A DNA stretch of 64,000 bases from Prevotella sp. (GCA_022511065.1 JAFLSG010000003.1:31651-95650), one strand, 5' to 3'; shown: positions 16,855-27,247, counted from the stretch's first letter. Notes: generated by a model not told the origin, from the letters alone. Made by a program: numbers and translations.

Positions 16855-17720
16855 TGCGCCGCGCCACTCTCCTACTTCTGATGACAATAGTCACCGCTTC
16901 CTATGCCCAGAAAGTGCAGAAAGTAACGGCGACCTACACTTACCATGCTCCCGAAAATGTAACTTTGGAGCAGGCAAAAGCCACCGCCTTGGACAGGGCA
17001 AAGCTACAAGTCATTGCCGATGCGTTTGGCACTATCGTGTCGCAGACCAATTCCACCCGCGTTGAAAACCACGGCGGAGCGTCTGCCGTCGATTTCCTTT
17101 CCATAGGAGGCAGCGATGTGCGGGGAGAGTGGTTAGAGACCATCGGCGAGCCGCAATATGAGATTTCCTATGAACAGGGCATGCTTGTTGTCAAGGTGTC
17201 AGTAAAAGGACGAATTAGGGAGATTGTCTCCGCAGCCATAGACATCAAGGCGCGGGTGCTGCGCAATGGCGTGGAAGATAGGTTTGAGAGTGAGGAGTTT
17301 CGCAGTGGCGACGACCTTTATCTCTCGTTTGTTTCTCCCGTTGATGGCTACCTTGCCGTCTATCTTGTCGATGCAGAGCAGCGGGCATTCTGCCTCTTGC
17401 CTTACCGCAGTCAGCGTGACGGAATATATAAGGTGACTGCTAATCGCCGTTACTTGTTCTTCAACATCAAGGAGGCAGAGCCTGAGGAGCGTCAGTTTGT
17501 GGATGAATACAGGATGTCCTGTGGGGAATCGCCGGAACAAAACCAGATCTACATCGTGTTTTCCCCGCAGCCTTTTGCGAAAGCTGCTGACAATGCCACG
17601 GCAGAACTGCTGCCAAGAGAATTGGAATATAAGGATTTTCAGAAGTGGTTGGCGAGGTGTAGGACAAAAGACGAGCAAATGACGAGTGTGTCAAAGATGA
17701 TAGCGATAAAAAGTAAGTGA
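16854..17720 (+). CDS. Exported DUF4384-containing protein
   Basis: A 288-residue exported protein with a signal peptide of about 19 residues. The N-terminal domain (about 20-125) has an LPP20-like ATALDRAKLQVIADAFGT helix and a strand with YEQGMLVVKVSVKG. The C-terminal half (about 145-225) matches DUF4384: LYLSFVSPVDGYLAVYLVD followed by FCLLPYRSQRDGIYKV. DUF4384 often occurs beside or fused to caspase-like proteases and protein kinases in bacteria. The ATG at 16854 is chosen because it overlaps the stop of the preceding gene; a TTG six bases earlier is possible. The operon partner three genes downstream has a caspase domain, consistent with that association. Confidence 0.72.
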   Translation: MRRATLLLLMTIVTASYAQKVQKVTATYTYHAPENVTLEQAKATALDRAKLQVIADAFGTIVSQTNSTRVENHGGASAVDFLSIGGSDVRGEWLETIGEPQYEISYEQGMLVVKVSVKGRIREIVSAAIDIKARVLRNGVEDRFESEEFRSGDDLYLSFVSPVDGYLAVYLVDAEQRAFCLLPYRSQRDGIYKVTANRRYLFFNIKEAEPEERQFVDEYRMSCGESPEQNQIYIVFSPQPFAKAADNATAELLPRELEYKDFQKWLARCRTKDEQMTSVSKMIAIKSK

Positions 17721-17722
17721 TT

Positions 17723-18421
17723 ATGGAAGATAAAATAAAATCAACAGGACGTCTTATATTTAGCAGAATATGGGAACGAGAGAAATGGGTTTCCTTCTGG
17801 TTTATTATAGCCATTGTTATTGTTATATGTTGTGAAGTTTTGACAAAAACTTATATCTTGAACTTTACAGAGGTGTTCATTACTTTCTTGTCTAAAGGAG
17901 AAGAACCTATAAAAGCGTTAGCTATCGGCTATATTTCAGGTATCTTTGTTTATTTCTTGACCAACATATTAGCCGAAACACAAAGAAGCAAACCTATACT
18001 TGTAGATATTGAAAAAACATTAAAATACCTTGTAGATACCCTTCATGATGCAGCAGAATTTATTGATTCTGATAATGCAGTAGACATTACAATACGATAT
18101 ATTACACAGCATGGAGGAAAACTGAATGATAATTTCACAGAATTACATCTTACAAATCAAACATTAGCAGATATACACCAAGCAATGGAAACATTTACCT
18201 CAAACGTATTATCCCATTCATCCGCGCTGACTAAAGATGAGCTTGATGCTCTTGTCAATATAAGACATTGCAGAATAGCCCGCCGCATTAGGTTTAAATA
18301 TGAAGTAAATGAACTTTTCGATAAAGAACATATAAAAGAGGATTTCAGAGAATTTGTAGAATTTAATAACGATATTGTAAATCTCCGTAAGACTATAAAG
18401 AATAGAATTTACAAACAATAA
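17723..18421 (+). CDS. Two-helix membrane protein of the caspase operon
   Basis: A 232-residue protein with two membrane helices (about 25-47 and 65-88) and a cytoplasmic or periplasmic helical C-terminal region of about 140 residues, without motifs I recognise. It is the only product in the operon with no cleavable signal peptide, so it could anchor the exported partners to the inner membrane. The base composition is much lower in GC than the surroundings (27% in bases 18301-18360, counted by hand), which begins an AT-rich stretch through the next two genes. ATG 17723 lies 2 bases past the preceding stop; a GTG at 17717 would overlap it. Confidence 0.6.
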   Translation: MEDKIKSTGRLIFSRIWEREKWVSFWFIIAIVIVICCEVLTKTYILNFTEVFITFLSKGEEPIKALAIGYISGIFVYFLTNILAETQRSKPILVDIEKTLKYLVDTLHDAAEFIDSDNAVDITIRYITQHGGKLNDNFTELHLTNQTLADIHQAMETFTSNVLSHSSALTKDELDALVNIRHCRIARRIRFKYEVNELFDKEHIKEDFREFVEFNNDIVNLRKTIKNRIYKQ

Positions 18422-18434
18422 AAAAATTACGACA

Positions 18435-19259
18435 ATGAAAAAAGTATTTATTTGTATCGTCCTTCTTTCAATGATGGGAGGTGAATGTTTTTCGCAAAGT
18501 GTATGGAGAATGGTAAAGCCAATATTTTCCGATGCTGACAAAGAAGCCCTAACAGCTCTTGATAAAGGGTATGCATTAGCCGAACAAGGCAAGTGGGCAG
18601 AGGCATTTCCTTACCTAAAGTTTGGAGCAGATAAGGGGAACATATCAATAGCCCAACATGAAGTGGCAATATGCTATCAAGAAGGTGATGGAGTGGCTCA
18701 AGATTTTGCAGAAGCTCTCAAATACTTACATAAAGCTGCTACAAACCCTAAGCCTTGGGGGGCAGCCTTTCTTTCATTAGGAAATTGTTACTATATGGGT
18801 ATAGGTACGCCTAAAAATTATGAAGAAGCATTTAAATGGTATCTCAAAGGTGCTGATATTCCTGATGGTGTTGTAACAAGAGAGGATATTACGGCACAAT
18901 GCATGCATAGAATAGGATATGCCTATCTTGTAGGGCAAGGAGTTCAACAAGATGGAAATCAGGCAGTCTATTGGCTGAAGAAAGCTGCCGAGTACGAAGA
19001 CGACCGCTCCATTCGCATACTTGCTGTGTCTTATTTGTCAGGCGACGGAGTTGAAAAAAACGAGGTAGAGGGCGTAAAATGGCTTAAAAAAGCAGTAGAA
19101 TTTGGCGATGCTTATTTGCAATACCAGATGGGAATAGTATATGAAAATGGTATAGGGAATACACCAAAAGACAAATCAAAAGCATTGGAATGGTATAGAA
19201 AAGCGGTTGAAAATGGATATACCCCCGCATTAGATGCGATAAGGAAATTAGAAAGATGA
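18435..19259 (+). CDS. Exported Sel1-like repeat protein
   Basis: A 274-residue exported protein with a signal peptide of about 21 residues followed by about six Sel1-like repeats. Each repeat has the AxxxxGxxY...GDGVxxDxxEAxxWxxKAA pattern, for example GDGVAQDFAEALKYLHKAA. Such repeats form alpha-solenoid scaffolds that bind other proteins. The gene is AT-rich and overlaps the caspase gene by 4 bases (ATGA at 19256), so the two are translationally coupled. The likely role is a periplasmic scaffold or regulator of the protease encoded next; this is inference from order and repeat type. Confidence 0.78.
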   Translation: MKKVFICIVLLSMMGGECFSQSVWRMVKPIFSDADKEALTALDKGYALAEQGKWAEAFPYLKFGADKGNISIAQHEVAICYQEGDGVAQDFAEALKYLHKAATNPKPWGAAFLSLGNCYYMGIGTPKNYEEAFKWYLKGADIPDGVVTREDITAQCMHRIGYAYLVGQGVQQDGNQAVYWLKKAAEYEDDRSIRILAVSYLSGDGVEKNEVEGVKWLKKAVEFGDAYLQYQMGIVYENGIGNTPKDKSKALEWYRKAVENGYTPALDAIRKLER

Positions 19260-20917
19260 AACGATTAGTTATTTTATTCGCTCTATACTTGCATTGCTTT
19301 GTGATGTTAGCACAATCCATTGCTGCTATAACTGAAGCCGCCGAAAAAGGCGACATCTATTCACAAAAATTTTTGGGTGATGCTTATTTTGAGGGAAAAT
19401 ATAAACTTGAAAAAGATTTAAGTGAGTCTTTTAGATGGTATTTAAAAGCAGCTATGCAAGGTGATGCAGAAGCACAATATGAAGTTGCAATGTTTGAGCG
19501 AAAGGTATATGGCGATTGGAGGTCACAAGAATCTTTTGACGATGCGTTCCAAATGCTTATAATTTCTGCAGATAATGATTATGCTCCTGCACAAGTAGAA
19601 ATTGCAAAAATTGCAATGAACACGAAAGATGGTGAGAATTATGCCTTTAGTTATTGCTTTCGTGCAGTACAACAACAATATGCTCCTGCATATATAGGAT
19701 TAGCCGACTGCTATTATTATGGTATTGGTACAGACCGAAATTTAGAAGAGGCAAGACGATTATACGAATTGGCTGTTACCAATGGAGATGCTTATGCTAA
19801 TATGGGATTGGGATATTGTGCAAGAGAAGAAGGTGATTACAAAAGTGCAAAAAGCTATTATCAAAAAGCCATTGATGCAGGCATAGCGGAGGGGTATAAT
19901 GATATGGCATATCTTTATGCAGAGGGCAAAGGTGTAAATAAAGACTTTAACGAGGCTCACAGATTAATTGACATTGCCATTACTAAAGATCCAAAACATC
20001 CCAATTTCTATGACAGCAAGGGCGAGTTTTACCTAATGGAGGGCAAAATAGACAAAGCCAAGGATATGTGGCAAAAGGTTATTGCGTTAGACCCTAAGGC
20101 AGAACAAAGAACAGACCCGTTAGCTATGGCAATGATGAACAGCATAGACAACAACATTCCCGAATCTTCGTCAAAATCTGAAAAGACTTTTGCCCTTATC
20201 ATAGCCAACGAGGATTACAAGCGTGTTACGCCCGTTCCCTTTGCAAAGAATGACGGAAATGTATTTGCCGAGTATTGCAAAAAGACATTGGGCGTTCCCG
20301 AAAAGAATGTGTATCTGGTAGAGAATGCCACACTTGGAGATATGAAATATCATGTCAATCTGATAAAGAAGATTGCAGATGCGTTTAATGGAGAAGCTCG
20401 CGTGATATTCTATTACGCAGGGCATGGCATACCCGATGAATCACAGCGGACAAGCTATCTGCTGCCTGTTGATGGCTACGGCAATGATGCGACATCTGGC
20501 TATTCGCTCGAAAACCTCTACACGGAACTGGCAGCCATACCCGCAAAGTCGGTAATGGTGTTCATGGACGCTTGTTTTAGTGGTGCGCAGCGCGACGGCA
20601 GTATGTTGGTGGAGGCTCGTGGTGTAACGATAAAGCCACGGGAGGAAATGCCAACGGGTAAACTTGTCGTGTTCTCTGCAGCACAGGGGGATGAAACAGC
20701 CTATCCTTATACGGAAAAGAAGCACGGCATGTTTACGTACTACCTACTAAAAAAGCTGCAAGACACAAAGGGGGAAACGACACTTGGAGAGTTGATGAAC
20801 TATGTGACAACGGAGGTAAGGCAGCAGTCAATACTGCAAAACAAGAAGTCGCAAACTCCCAAGATAACCCCGTCACAAGCAGTTGCAGACACTTGGCAGA
20901 ATATGAAACTAAAATAA
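19256..20917 (+). CDS. Exported Sel1-repeat/caspase (peptidase C14) protease
   Basis: A 553-residue protein with a signal peptide (about 1-20), Sel1/TPR-type repeats at about 25-285, and a caspase domain at about 309-530. The catalytic dyad is visible: H390 in YYAGHG and C440 in MDACFSG, with a conserved following SAAQGDETAY segment. Proteases of this fold in bacteria usually cut after Arg or Lys. The signal peptide would place it in the periplasm, unlike most intracellular caspase-like defence proteins. The Sel1 half is AT-rich and the caspase half is GC-normal. It overlaps the Sel1 gene upstream and is followed 11 bases later by a transglutaminase-like gene. Substrate and trigger are unknown. 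Confidence 0.85.
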   Translation: MKRLVILFALYLHCFVMLAQSIAAITEAAEKGDIYSQKFLGDAYFEGKYKLEKDLSESFRWYLKAAMQGDAEAQYEVAMFERKVYGDWRSQESFDDAFQMLIISADNDYAPAQVEIAKIAMNTKDGENYAFSYCFRAVQQQYAPAYIGLADCYYYGIGTDRNLEEARRLYELAVTNGDAYANMGLGYCAREEGDYKSAKSYYQKAIDAGIAEGYNDMAYLYAEGKGVNKDFNEAHRLIDIAITKDPKHPNFYDSKGEFYLMEGKIDKAKDMWQKVIALDPKAEQRTDPLAMAMMNSIDNNIPESSSKSEKTFALIIANEDYKRVTPVPFAKNDGNVFAEYCKKTLGVPEKNVYLVENATLGDMKYHVNLIKKIADAFNGEARVIFYYAGHGIPDESQRTSYLLPVDGYGNDATSGYSLENLYTELAAIPAKSVMVFMDACFSGAQRDGSMLVEARGVTIKPREEMPTGKLVVFSAAQGDETAYPYTEKKHGMFTYYLLKKLQDTKGETTLGELMNYVTTEVRQQSILQNKKSQTPKITPSQAVADTWQNMKLK

Positions 20918-20928
20918 TTGAAAAAAAT

Positions 20929-22392
20929 ATGAAGCGGTTAATCCTTGTTACATTGTGGGGATGGGCATGCCTCGCCGCCGATGCCCAAACGGATGAGTTT
21001 CAAAAAAGCTATGGCGAATTCAAGCAACAGGCAAGGACTGACTACGAGGACTTCCGCAAGAAAGCCAATCAAGAGTATGCTGACTGGATGCGGAAAGCAT
21101 GGGAGTGGCACAAGAAGATTGAACCGATGCCACGACCTAAAGAGGAGCTGCTCCCACCCGTGATATATGACGATGGGAAGGAGCAAAGGGAACCGAAGCC
21201 CATACCGCACGAAGATGTCGTGTCGCCCCCTGCGCCAGAGCCGCAGCCCAAGCCTGTCGCCCCAATCCGCGAGAACGAAGGGGACTATCGAACTGCGGTA
21301 TTCTCATTCTTCGGAACGGAAGGTAACGTGCGTATTCCCAATGGTATATCCTTTAAACTAAAAGGAAAGGATGAAGATGCATACGCCAATGCGTGGGAGG
21401 AACTTTCCGCTGATGCGTATGACAATCTGATACGCGACTGCCTTGTACTGCGGATGGAGCATCAGCTCTGCGACTGGGCATATCTGATGATGCTCGGCAT
21501 GATGAGCGAGGCCATCTGCGGCAAGGGCACGAATGAAGCGGCTATGCTACAGGCATTCGTCTATTGCCAGTCGGGGTATAAGGTCAGGTTAGGATTTACG
21601 GAGAAGCGGGATTTGCGGCTGCTTGTCAAGAGCGACCACGCCATCTTCGACCTGGAAGGTTTCGAGATGGAGGACGGGCTTTTCTACCTATTGCAACCCA
21701 TAGAGGAGGACGGCTTGAATATTTGTGACATTTCCTATCCTGACGAGCGACCGCTCTCACTCTGGATTACACAGGAGCAGAAGTTTGCAGAGCAGACATC
21801 GGCGGAGCGACAGCTTACATCAGAGGGTGGACTGATAAGCGTCAAGTCGCAGGTGAACGAGAATTTGCTGAAATTCTACGACACCTACCCCACGTCGATG
21901 TTAGGTGATGACATCGTGTCGCGATGGGCGATGTATGCCAACACCCCTTTGTCAGAAAAAATCAAGGAACAGCTTTACCCGCAACTGACGGCGGTATTGA
22001 AGCGGGCGCAGAGCGTGGAAGAGGCGGCAGACTTACTGCTCTACTGGGTGCAGACGGCTTTCGTATATGAGTACGATGACAAGGTATGGGGGCACGACCG
22101 CGCCTTCTTCGCCGAGGAAACGCTCTATTACCCCTACTGCGACTGCGAAGACCGCTCTATCCTGTATTCAAGGTTGGTGCGGGATCTCTTGGGACTTGAT
22201 GTGATACTGGTGTTCTACCCCGGCCACCTTGCCACGGCGGTCAATTTCAAGACGGCTGTGGAAGGGGATTACATAGACTTGGGCGGTAAACGCTTTACCA
22301 TCTGCGACCCGACTTATATCGGTGCGCCAGTTGGTGCGACTATGCCCGATATGGATAACAAGACTGCGAAAGTCATTCTCTTGGGGAAGTGA
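20929..22392 (+). CDS. Exported transglutaminase-like protein
   Basis: A 487-residue exported protein with a signal peptide of about 20 residues, a helical region at 20-70 rich in charged residues, and a Pro-rich linker at about 75-120, suited to reach across the periplasm. The C-terminal third is transglutaminase-like: a CDCEDRSILYS motif with the likely catalytic Cys, YPGHLATAV with the His, and ICDPTY with the Asp. This family includes cysteine peptidases as well as cross-linking enzymes. ATG 20929 is chosen because it starts the signal peptide; the preceding in-frame ATG is inside the caspase gene. It is the last gene of the operon, followed by a hairpin at 22426-22470. Confidence 0.72.
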   Translation: MKRLILVTLWGWACLAADAQTDEFQKSYGEFKQQARTDYEDFRKKANQEYADWMRKAWEWHKKIEPMPRPKEELLPPVIYDDGKEQREPKPIPHEDVVSPPAPEPQPKPVAPIRENEGDYRTAVFSFFGTEGNVRIPNGISFKLKGKDEDAYANAWEELSADAYDNLIRDCLVLRMEHQLCDWAYLMMLGMMSEAICGKGTNEAAMLQAFVYCQSGYKVRLGFTEKRDLRLLVKSDHAIFDLEGFEMEDGLFYLLQPIEEDGLNICDISYPDERPLSLWITQEQKFAEQTSAERQLTSEGGLISVKSQVNENLLKFYDTYPTSMLGDDIVSRWAMYANTPLSEKIKEQLYPQLTAVLKRAQSVEEAADLLLYWVQTAFVYEYDDKVWGHDRAFFAEETLYYPYCDCEDRSILYSRLVRDLLGLDVILVFYPGHLATAVNFKTAVEGDYIDLGGKRFTICDPTYIGAPVGATMPDMDNKTAKVILLGK

Positions 22393-22425
22393 CTTCGCGC
22401 GCCTACGCGCAAAAATTCCCAACTC

Positions 22426-22470
22426 CCTCTATCTTTAGCCCCCTTTATAGGGGGCGTAAGAAGATAGAGG
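22426..22470 (+). terminator. Large hairpin at the end of the caspase operon
   Basis: An outer stem of 10 base pairs (22426-22435 with 22461-22470) encloses an inner stem of 7 (22438-22444 with 22449-22455). No T-run follows, so it may be a processing or stabilising hairpin and not a classic terminator. The 454-base gap after this operon also holds a repeat array and the next promoter. Confidence 0.5.
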
Positions 22471-22561
22471 TTAATTCCCCCTTCTAAATCTTCCCCCAAG
22501 CATCGGCAGGGCGAAATTCGGGCAGCGGCAACCGTATGTGTATTGGAGTCTTTTGGGGGCG

Positions 22562-22671
22562 ATTGCGAATGGAGGCTGCATGCGCATCGTTTGGAGGCTG
22601 AATTCGGGTCGTTTGGAGGCTGAATTCACACCGTTTGGAGGCTTCAAACGCATCGAATTCAGCCTTCAAAC
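22562..22671 (+). repeat. Intergenic array of GTTTGGAGGCT units
   Basis: Several copies of a unit containing CGTTTGGAGGCTGAATTC occur at about 22565, 22588, 22610 and 22631, and an inverted copy at 22655-22671 pairs with 22611-22627 with one mismatch. Three blocks (22565-22577, 22600-22618 and 22631-22649) recur exactly at 45464-45476, 45411-45429 and 45442-45460. Apparent small reading frames across it are unlikely to be genes. Confidence 0.75.
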
Positions 22672-22791
22672 AAAATCTCATGATTTTCCATCTGCGAGAA
22701 AAGACTTTTGCTCCCGCAAGAAAAGAATTTCGCATCTGCAAGAATCAGACGGGGAGCGCAACGAAGGATTTTTGCTGAATTTTGGATTAAG

Positions 22792-22823
22792 TTTGGCAGT
22801 TACAGAGAAAATCCGTAACTTTG
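22792..22823 (+). promoter_or_regulatory. Vegetative promoter of the membrane protein-hisB unit
   Basis: TTTG (22792-22795), 20 bases, TAACTTTG (22816-22823), then 23 bases to the ATG at 22847. Exact consensus match. Confidence 0.8.
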
Positions 22824-22846
22824 CAGACTGAAAAACAAACAGAGGA

Positions 22847-23815
22847 ATGGAGAAAGGAAACAAAGACAACAGTCAGATACTGCAAAAGGACAAAGGGCAG
22901 GTGTGGCAGAAAGTCAGGAGCAGCCGCGCCTGTCTGAGTGAGGGCTACAAGCTCTACACAGGTAATTTCCGACGGATTTTCAGTCATTCGTGGCTTGGGG
23001 CACTCGTCTATGCTTTGGCTTGCGGAGGAATAGGTTACCTCGGTACTGTGCAGACGCAAGAGACTTTCACGACGGCAATAGGCGACACGGCGGTCGTCAT
23101 CTATCTCGATGTGCTGTACCGGCTCGTGATGCTCATCGTGACTGCCGTGGCGGGAGCATTCTTCGCCGCCTACGGTTTCGATGCGCTGCGGCAGCACAAG
23201 CAGACGGGCGCATTCGCATGGACAAAGAAACTGCTGCCGAGCGGACGGGTCATCCGGCGCACGCTCAACGGATGGGTATGGCTCTTGATCATCAGCATCG
23301 TGGTGGGAATTGCGATTGGGGGCATCAGTTATGCGGCAGCCCGCTACCTCCCCCACTACGCCGCAATGGGTTGCACGGGTGTATTCGCGATCATCATCGC
23401 CGCCCTGCTTCTGCCACTAACCTACACTTCAGCGCGCTATGTACTGGCTGACGGCATCGGATTCTGGAAGCAACTCGCACAGGGCTATCCCGCAGCACTG
23501 CGCCGATGGGGATTCATCTTCGCCGTGACCTTCGTGGCAGCCGTCATCTGGACGGCGCTCGCGCTGCTCACCTCGCTGCCCGCCCTCATCCTCGCCTTGG
23601 CAAACTGGGAGGCAAACACAGGCGTGATGCTGGGCGATCCCTACGGAATGCCCTCGCATATCGGGTGGCTCACGGCGGGCATCTTCGCTGTCGTCGGATT
23701 CATCCAAGCCTATATCTCGCTTGCATTCCTGTTCCCCGTCTATTACCTATGCGGGGCGATTGATGCACAGGAGGCGGAGCGAAAAGATTTCAACAAGCAA
23801 CTACCAAACCCATGA
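22847..23815 (+). CDS. Polytopic membrane protein of unknown function
   Basis: A 322-residue protein with about six predicted membrane helices (near 50-66, 85-110, 140-160, 173-195, 222-250 and 275-305) and a hydrophilic N-terminus of about 45 residues. I do not recognise a family. It is transcribed from a consensus promoter at 22792-22823, and its stop overlaps the start of hisB (ATGA, 23812-23815). The coupling suggests co-expression with histidine biosynthesis, though no transport signature is visible to support a role in histidine movement. Confidence 0.7.
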   Translation: MEKGNKDNSQILQKDKGQVWQKVRSSRACLSEGYKLYTGNFRRIFSHSWLGALVYALACGGIGYLGTVQTQETFTTAIGDTAVVIYLDVLYRLVMLIVTAVAGAFFAAYGFDALRQHKQTGAFAWTKKLLPSGRVIRRTLNGWVWLLIISIVVGIAIGGISYAAARYLPHYAAMGCTGVFAIIIAALLLPLTYTSARYVLADGIGFWKQLAQGYPAALRRWGFIFAVTFVAAVIWTALALLTSLPALILALANWEANTGVMLGDPYGMPSHIGWLTAGIFAVVGFIQAYISLAFLFPVYYLCGAIDAQEAERKDFNKQLPNP

Positions 23816-24885
23816 AGAAGAAAATACTATTCATCGACCGTGACGGTACGATTGTCGAGGAGCCGCACGATGAGCAAGTAGATGCGTTCGAGAAGCTCAA
23901 GTTCGTGAAGGGTGTCATCCGCAACCTTGCCTTCATCCGCGAGAAACTTGATTTTGAGTTCGTGATGGTCAGCAACCAAGACGGGCTTGGCACCGACGCA
24001 TTTCCCGAGGATACGTTCTGGCCTGTGCATAATTTCATCCTCCAGACGCTCGAGGGCGAAGGCATCACGTTTGATGAAATCCTCATCGACCCGCATTTCC
24101 CCGAGGACAATGCGCCCACCCGCAAGCCTGGTACGGGCATGGTGGAGAAATACATCAACAACCCGGACTATGACATTGAGAACTCCTTCGTCATCGGCGA
24201 CCGCGAGACTGACCGCACCTTTGCCCGAAACATCGGATGCAAATCACTGATTCTTGCGGACGAGGGAATAACGTGGGACAAGATTGCAGAACTGTTGTTT
24301 GCCGGGGAGCGCACGGCAGAGACGAAGCGCACCACGAAGGAGACGGACATCTACGTGAGCCTGAACCTCGACGGTACGGGGCGGTGCGACATCTCGACAG
24401 GCATCGGATTCTTTGACCACATGCTTGAGCAGATAGGCAAGCACGGCATGATGGACTTGACCATCCACACGAAAGGCGACCTTGAGGTGGATGAGCATCA
24501 CACCATCGAGGACACCGCCATCGCCCTCGGCGACTGCCTTCTGCGGGCATTGGGCGACAAGCGGGGCATTGAGCGCTACGGCTACGCGCTGCCGATGGAC
24601 GACTGCCTCTGCTCCGTATGCCTTGATTTCGGCGGTCGCCCGTGGCTCGTATGGGATGCAGAGTTCCATCGGGAGAAGGTCGGCGACATGCCCACCGAAA
24701 TGTTCCTGCACTTCTTCAAGTCGCTCAGCGATGCGGCACGCATGAACCTGAACATCAAGGCAGAGGGGCAAAACGAGCACCACAAGATAGAGGGCATCTT
24801 CAAGGCGCTTGCCCGGGCACTGCGCATGGCGGTGCGCCGCGACATCTACCACTACGAGTTGCCCTCGACCAAGGGAATGCTCTGA
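23812..24885 (+). CDS. hisB: Bifunctional histidinol-phosphatase/imidazoleglycerol-phosphate dehydratase
   Basis: Catalyses two steps of histidine biosynthesis in the cytoplasm: dehydration of imidazoleglycerol phosphate and hydrolysis of histidinol phosphate. The N-terminal HAD-type phosphatase (about 1-165) has the FIDRDGT motif with D9 and D11. The C-terminal dehydratase (about 175-357) has GFFDHML near 199-205 and DEHHTIED at 227-234, which bind metal in the family. The fused arrangement matches the Escherichia coli type. It overlaps a membrane protein gene by 4 bases and lies 35 kb from hisG-hisD-hisC in this window, whereas these genes are often adjacent in Bacteroidales. Confidence 0.95.
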   Translation: MKKKILFIDRDGTIVEEPHDEQVDAFEKLKFVKGVIRNLAFIREKLDFEFVMVSNQDGLGTDAFPEDTFWPVHNFILQTLEGEGITFDEILIDPHFPEDNAPTRKPGTGMVEKYINNPDYDIENSFVIGDRETDRTFARNIGCKSLILADEGITWDKIAELLFAGERTAETKRTTKETDIYVSLNLDGTGRCDISTGIGFFDHMLEQIGKHGMMDLTIHTKGDLEVDEHHTIEDTAIALGDCLLRALGDKRGIERYGYALPMDDCLCSVCLDFGGRPWLVWDAEFHREKVGDMPTEMFLHFFKSLSDAARMNLNIKAEGQNEHHKIEGIFKALARALRMAVRRDIYHYELPSTKGML

Positions 24886-24907
24886 GCGGCAATTTGTATA
24901 TTCATAA

Positions 24908-24939
24908 TTTGGTTGTTTCGGAATTTTTCCGTAATTTTG
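24908..24939 (+). promoter_or_regulatory. Vegetative promoter of the ABC-F gene
   Basis: TTTG (24908-24911), 20 bases, TAATTTTG (24932-24939), then 33 bases to the ATG at 24973. Exact consensus match. Confidence 0.8.
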
Positions 24940-24954
24940 CAGCCTGTAATATAG

Positions 24955-26586
<1,632 letters not shown>

Positions 26587-26601
26587 GCCGCACACAGGAT
26601 T

Positions 26602-26617
26602 TGGCACGATATTTGCA
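26602..26617 (+). promoter_or_regulatory. Sigma-54 (RpoN) promoter of grpE-dnaJ
   Basis: TGGCACG (26602-26608), 4 bases, TTGCA (26613-26617) matches the -24/-12 consensus TGGCAC-N5-TTGC exactly in sequence and spacing. It lies 35 bases before the grpE start. No TAnnTTTG box with a good -33 element is visible in this gap. Confidence 0.75.
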
Positions 26618-26652
26618 GTTTATTCGACGAAACGAATTAAAACATTGCAGTT

Positions 26653-27246
26653 ATGACAGAAAAAGATATGAACCTCGAAGAGGAAGAGAAGCTGGAAGGT
26701 GAAGCCGCACAGACGGCTGACACCGAAGCACAAGCCGCCGCAGAAGACGAAACGGAGGCAAAAGACGAAGCAACCGAGGATACTGCCGAGGAAGCAGACC
26801 CGTTGACAAAGGCACAACAGGAAATCGCGGAACTGAAAGACAAGTGGCTGCGCTCGGTGGCAGAGTTTGAGAACTACCGCAAGCGCACGCTGAAAGAGCG
26901 CGCCGAACTGATACTGAACGGTGGCGAGAAGTTCATCACCGCCGTGCTGCCCGTGCTCGACGACATGGAGCGTGCCATCGAGAGCGGCGCAAAGACCGAG
27001 GATCCCGAGGTGCTGCGCGAAGGCATGACGCTGATTCACCAGAAGTTCATGAAGATTCTGGAGAATCAGGGCGTCAGCAAGATTGACACGACGGATGCCG
27101 ACTTCGACACCGATATCCACGAAGCCGTGGCGATGGTGCCGGGCATGGGAGATGACAAGAAGGGCAAGGTCATCGACTGTCTGCAGCAGGGCTACAAACT
27201 GAACGACAAAGTAATTCGCCACGCAAAGGTGGCCGTAGGACAATAA
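26653..27246 (+). CDS. grpE: Nucleotide exchange factor GrpE
   Basis: A 197-residue cochaperone that releases ADP from DnaK. Residues 1-55 are an acidic, Ala/Glu-rich tail; a coiled-coil segment follows (about 55-95) with [15 protein letters not shown], and the beta-wing domain (about 130-195) contains the GMTLIHQKF and HEAVAMVPG elements. A start at ATG 26668 is also possible. It is 2 bases from dnaJ, forming a grpE-dnaJ operon. dnaK and hrcA are not nearby. A sigma-54-type promoter lies directly upstream, which is unusual for this gene in well-studied bacteria. Confidence 0.95.
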   Translation: MTEKDMNLEEEEKLEGEAAQTADTEAQAAAEDETEAKDEATEDTAEEADPLTKAQQEIAELKDKWLRSVAEFENYRKRTLKERAELILNGGEKFITAVLPVLDDMERAIESGAKTEDPEVLREGMTLIHQKFMKILENQGVSKIDTTDADFDTDIHEAVAMVPGMGDDKKGKVIDCLQQGYKLNDKVIRHAKVAVGQ

Positions 27247-27247
27247 T

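Noticed and set aside
16180..22392. Mobile genomic island origin for the caspase operon
   Set aside because: Despite the AT-rich part, I found no integrase, tRNA attachment site, direct flanking repeats or transposase at its ends.
22538..22831. A 97-codon open frame over the GTTTGGAGGCT array
   Set aside because: It consists mostly of repeat units that also occur at 45.4 kb in another frame relation, so it is an artefact of the repeats.
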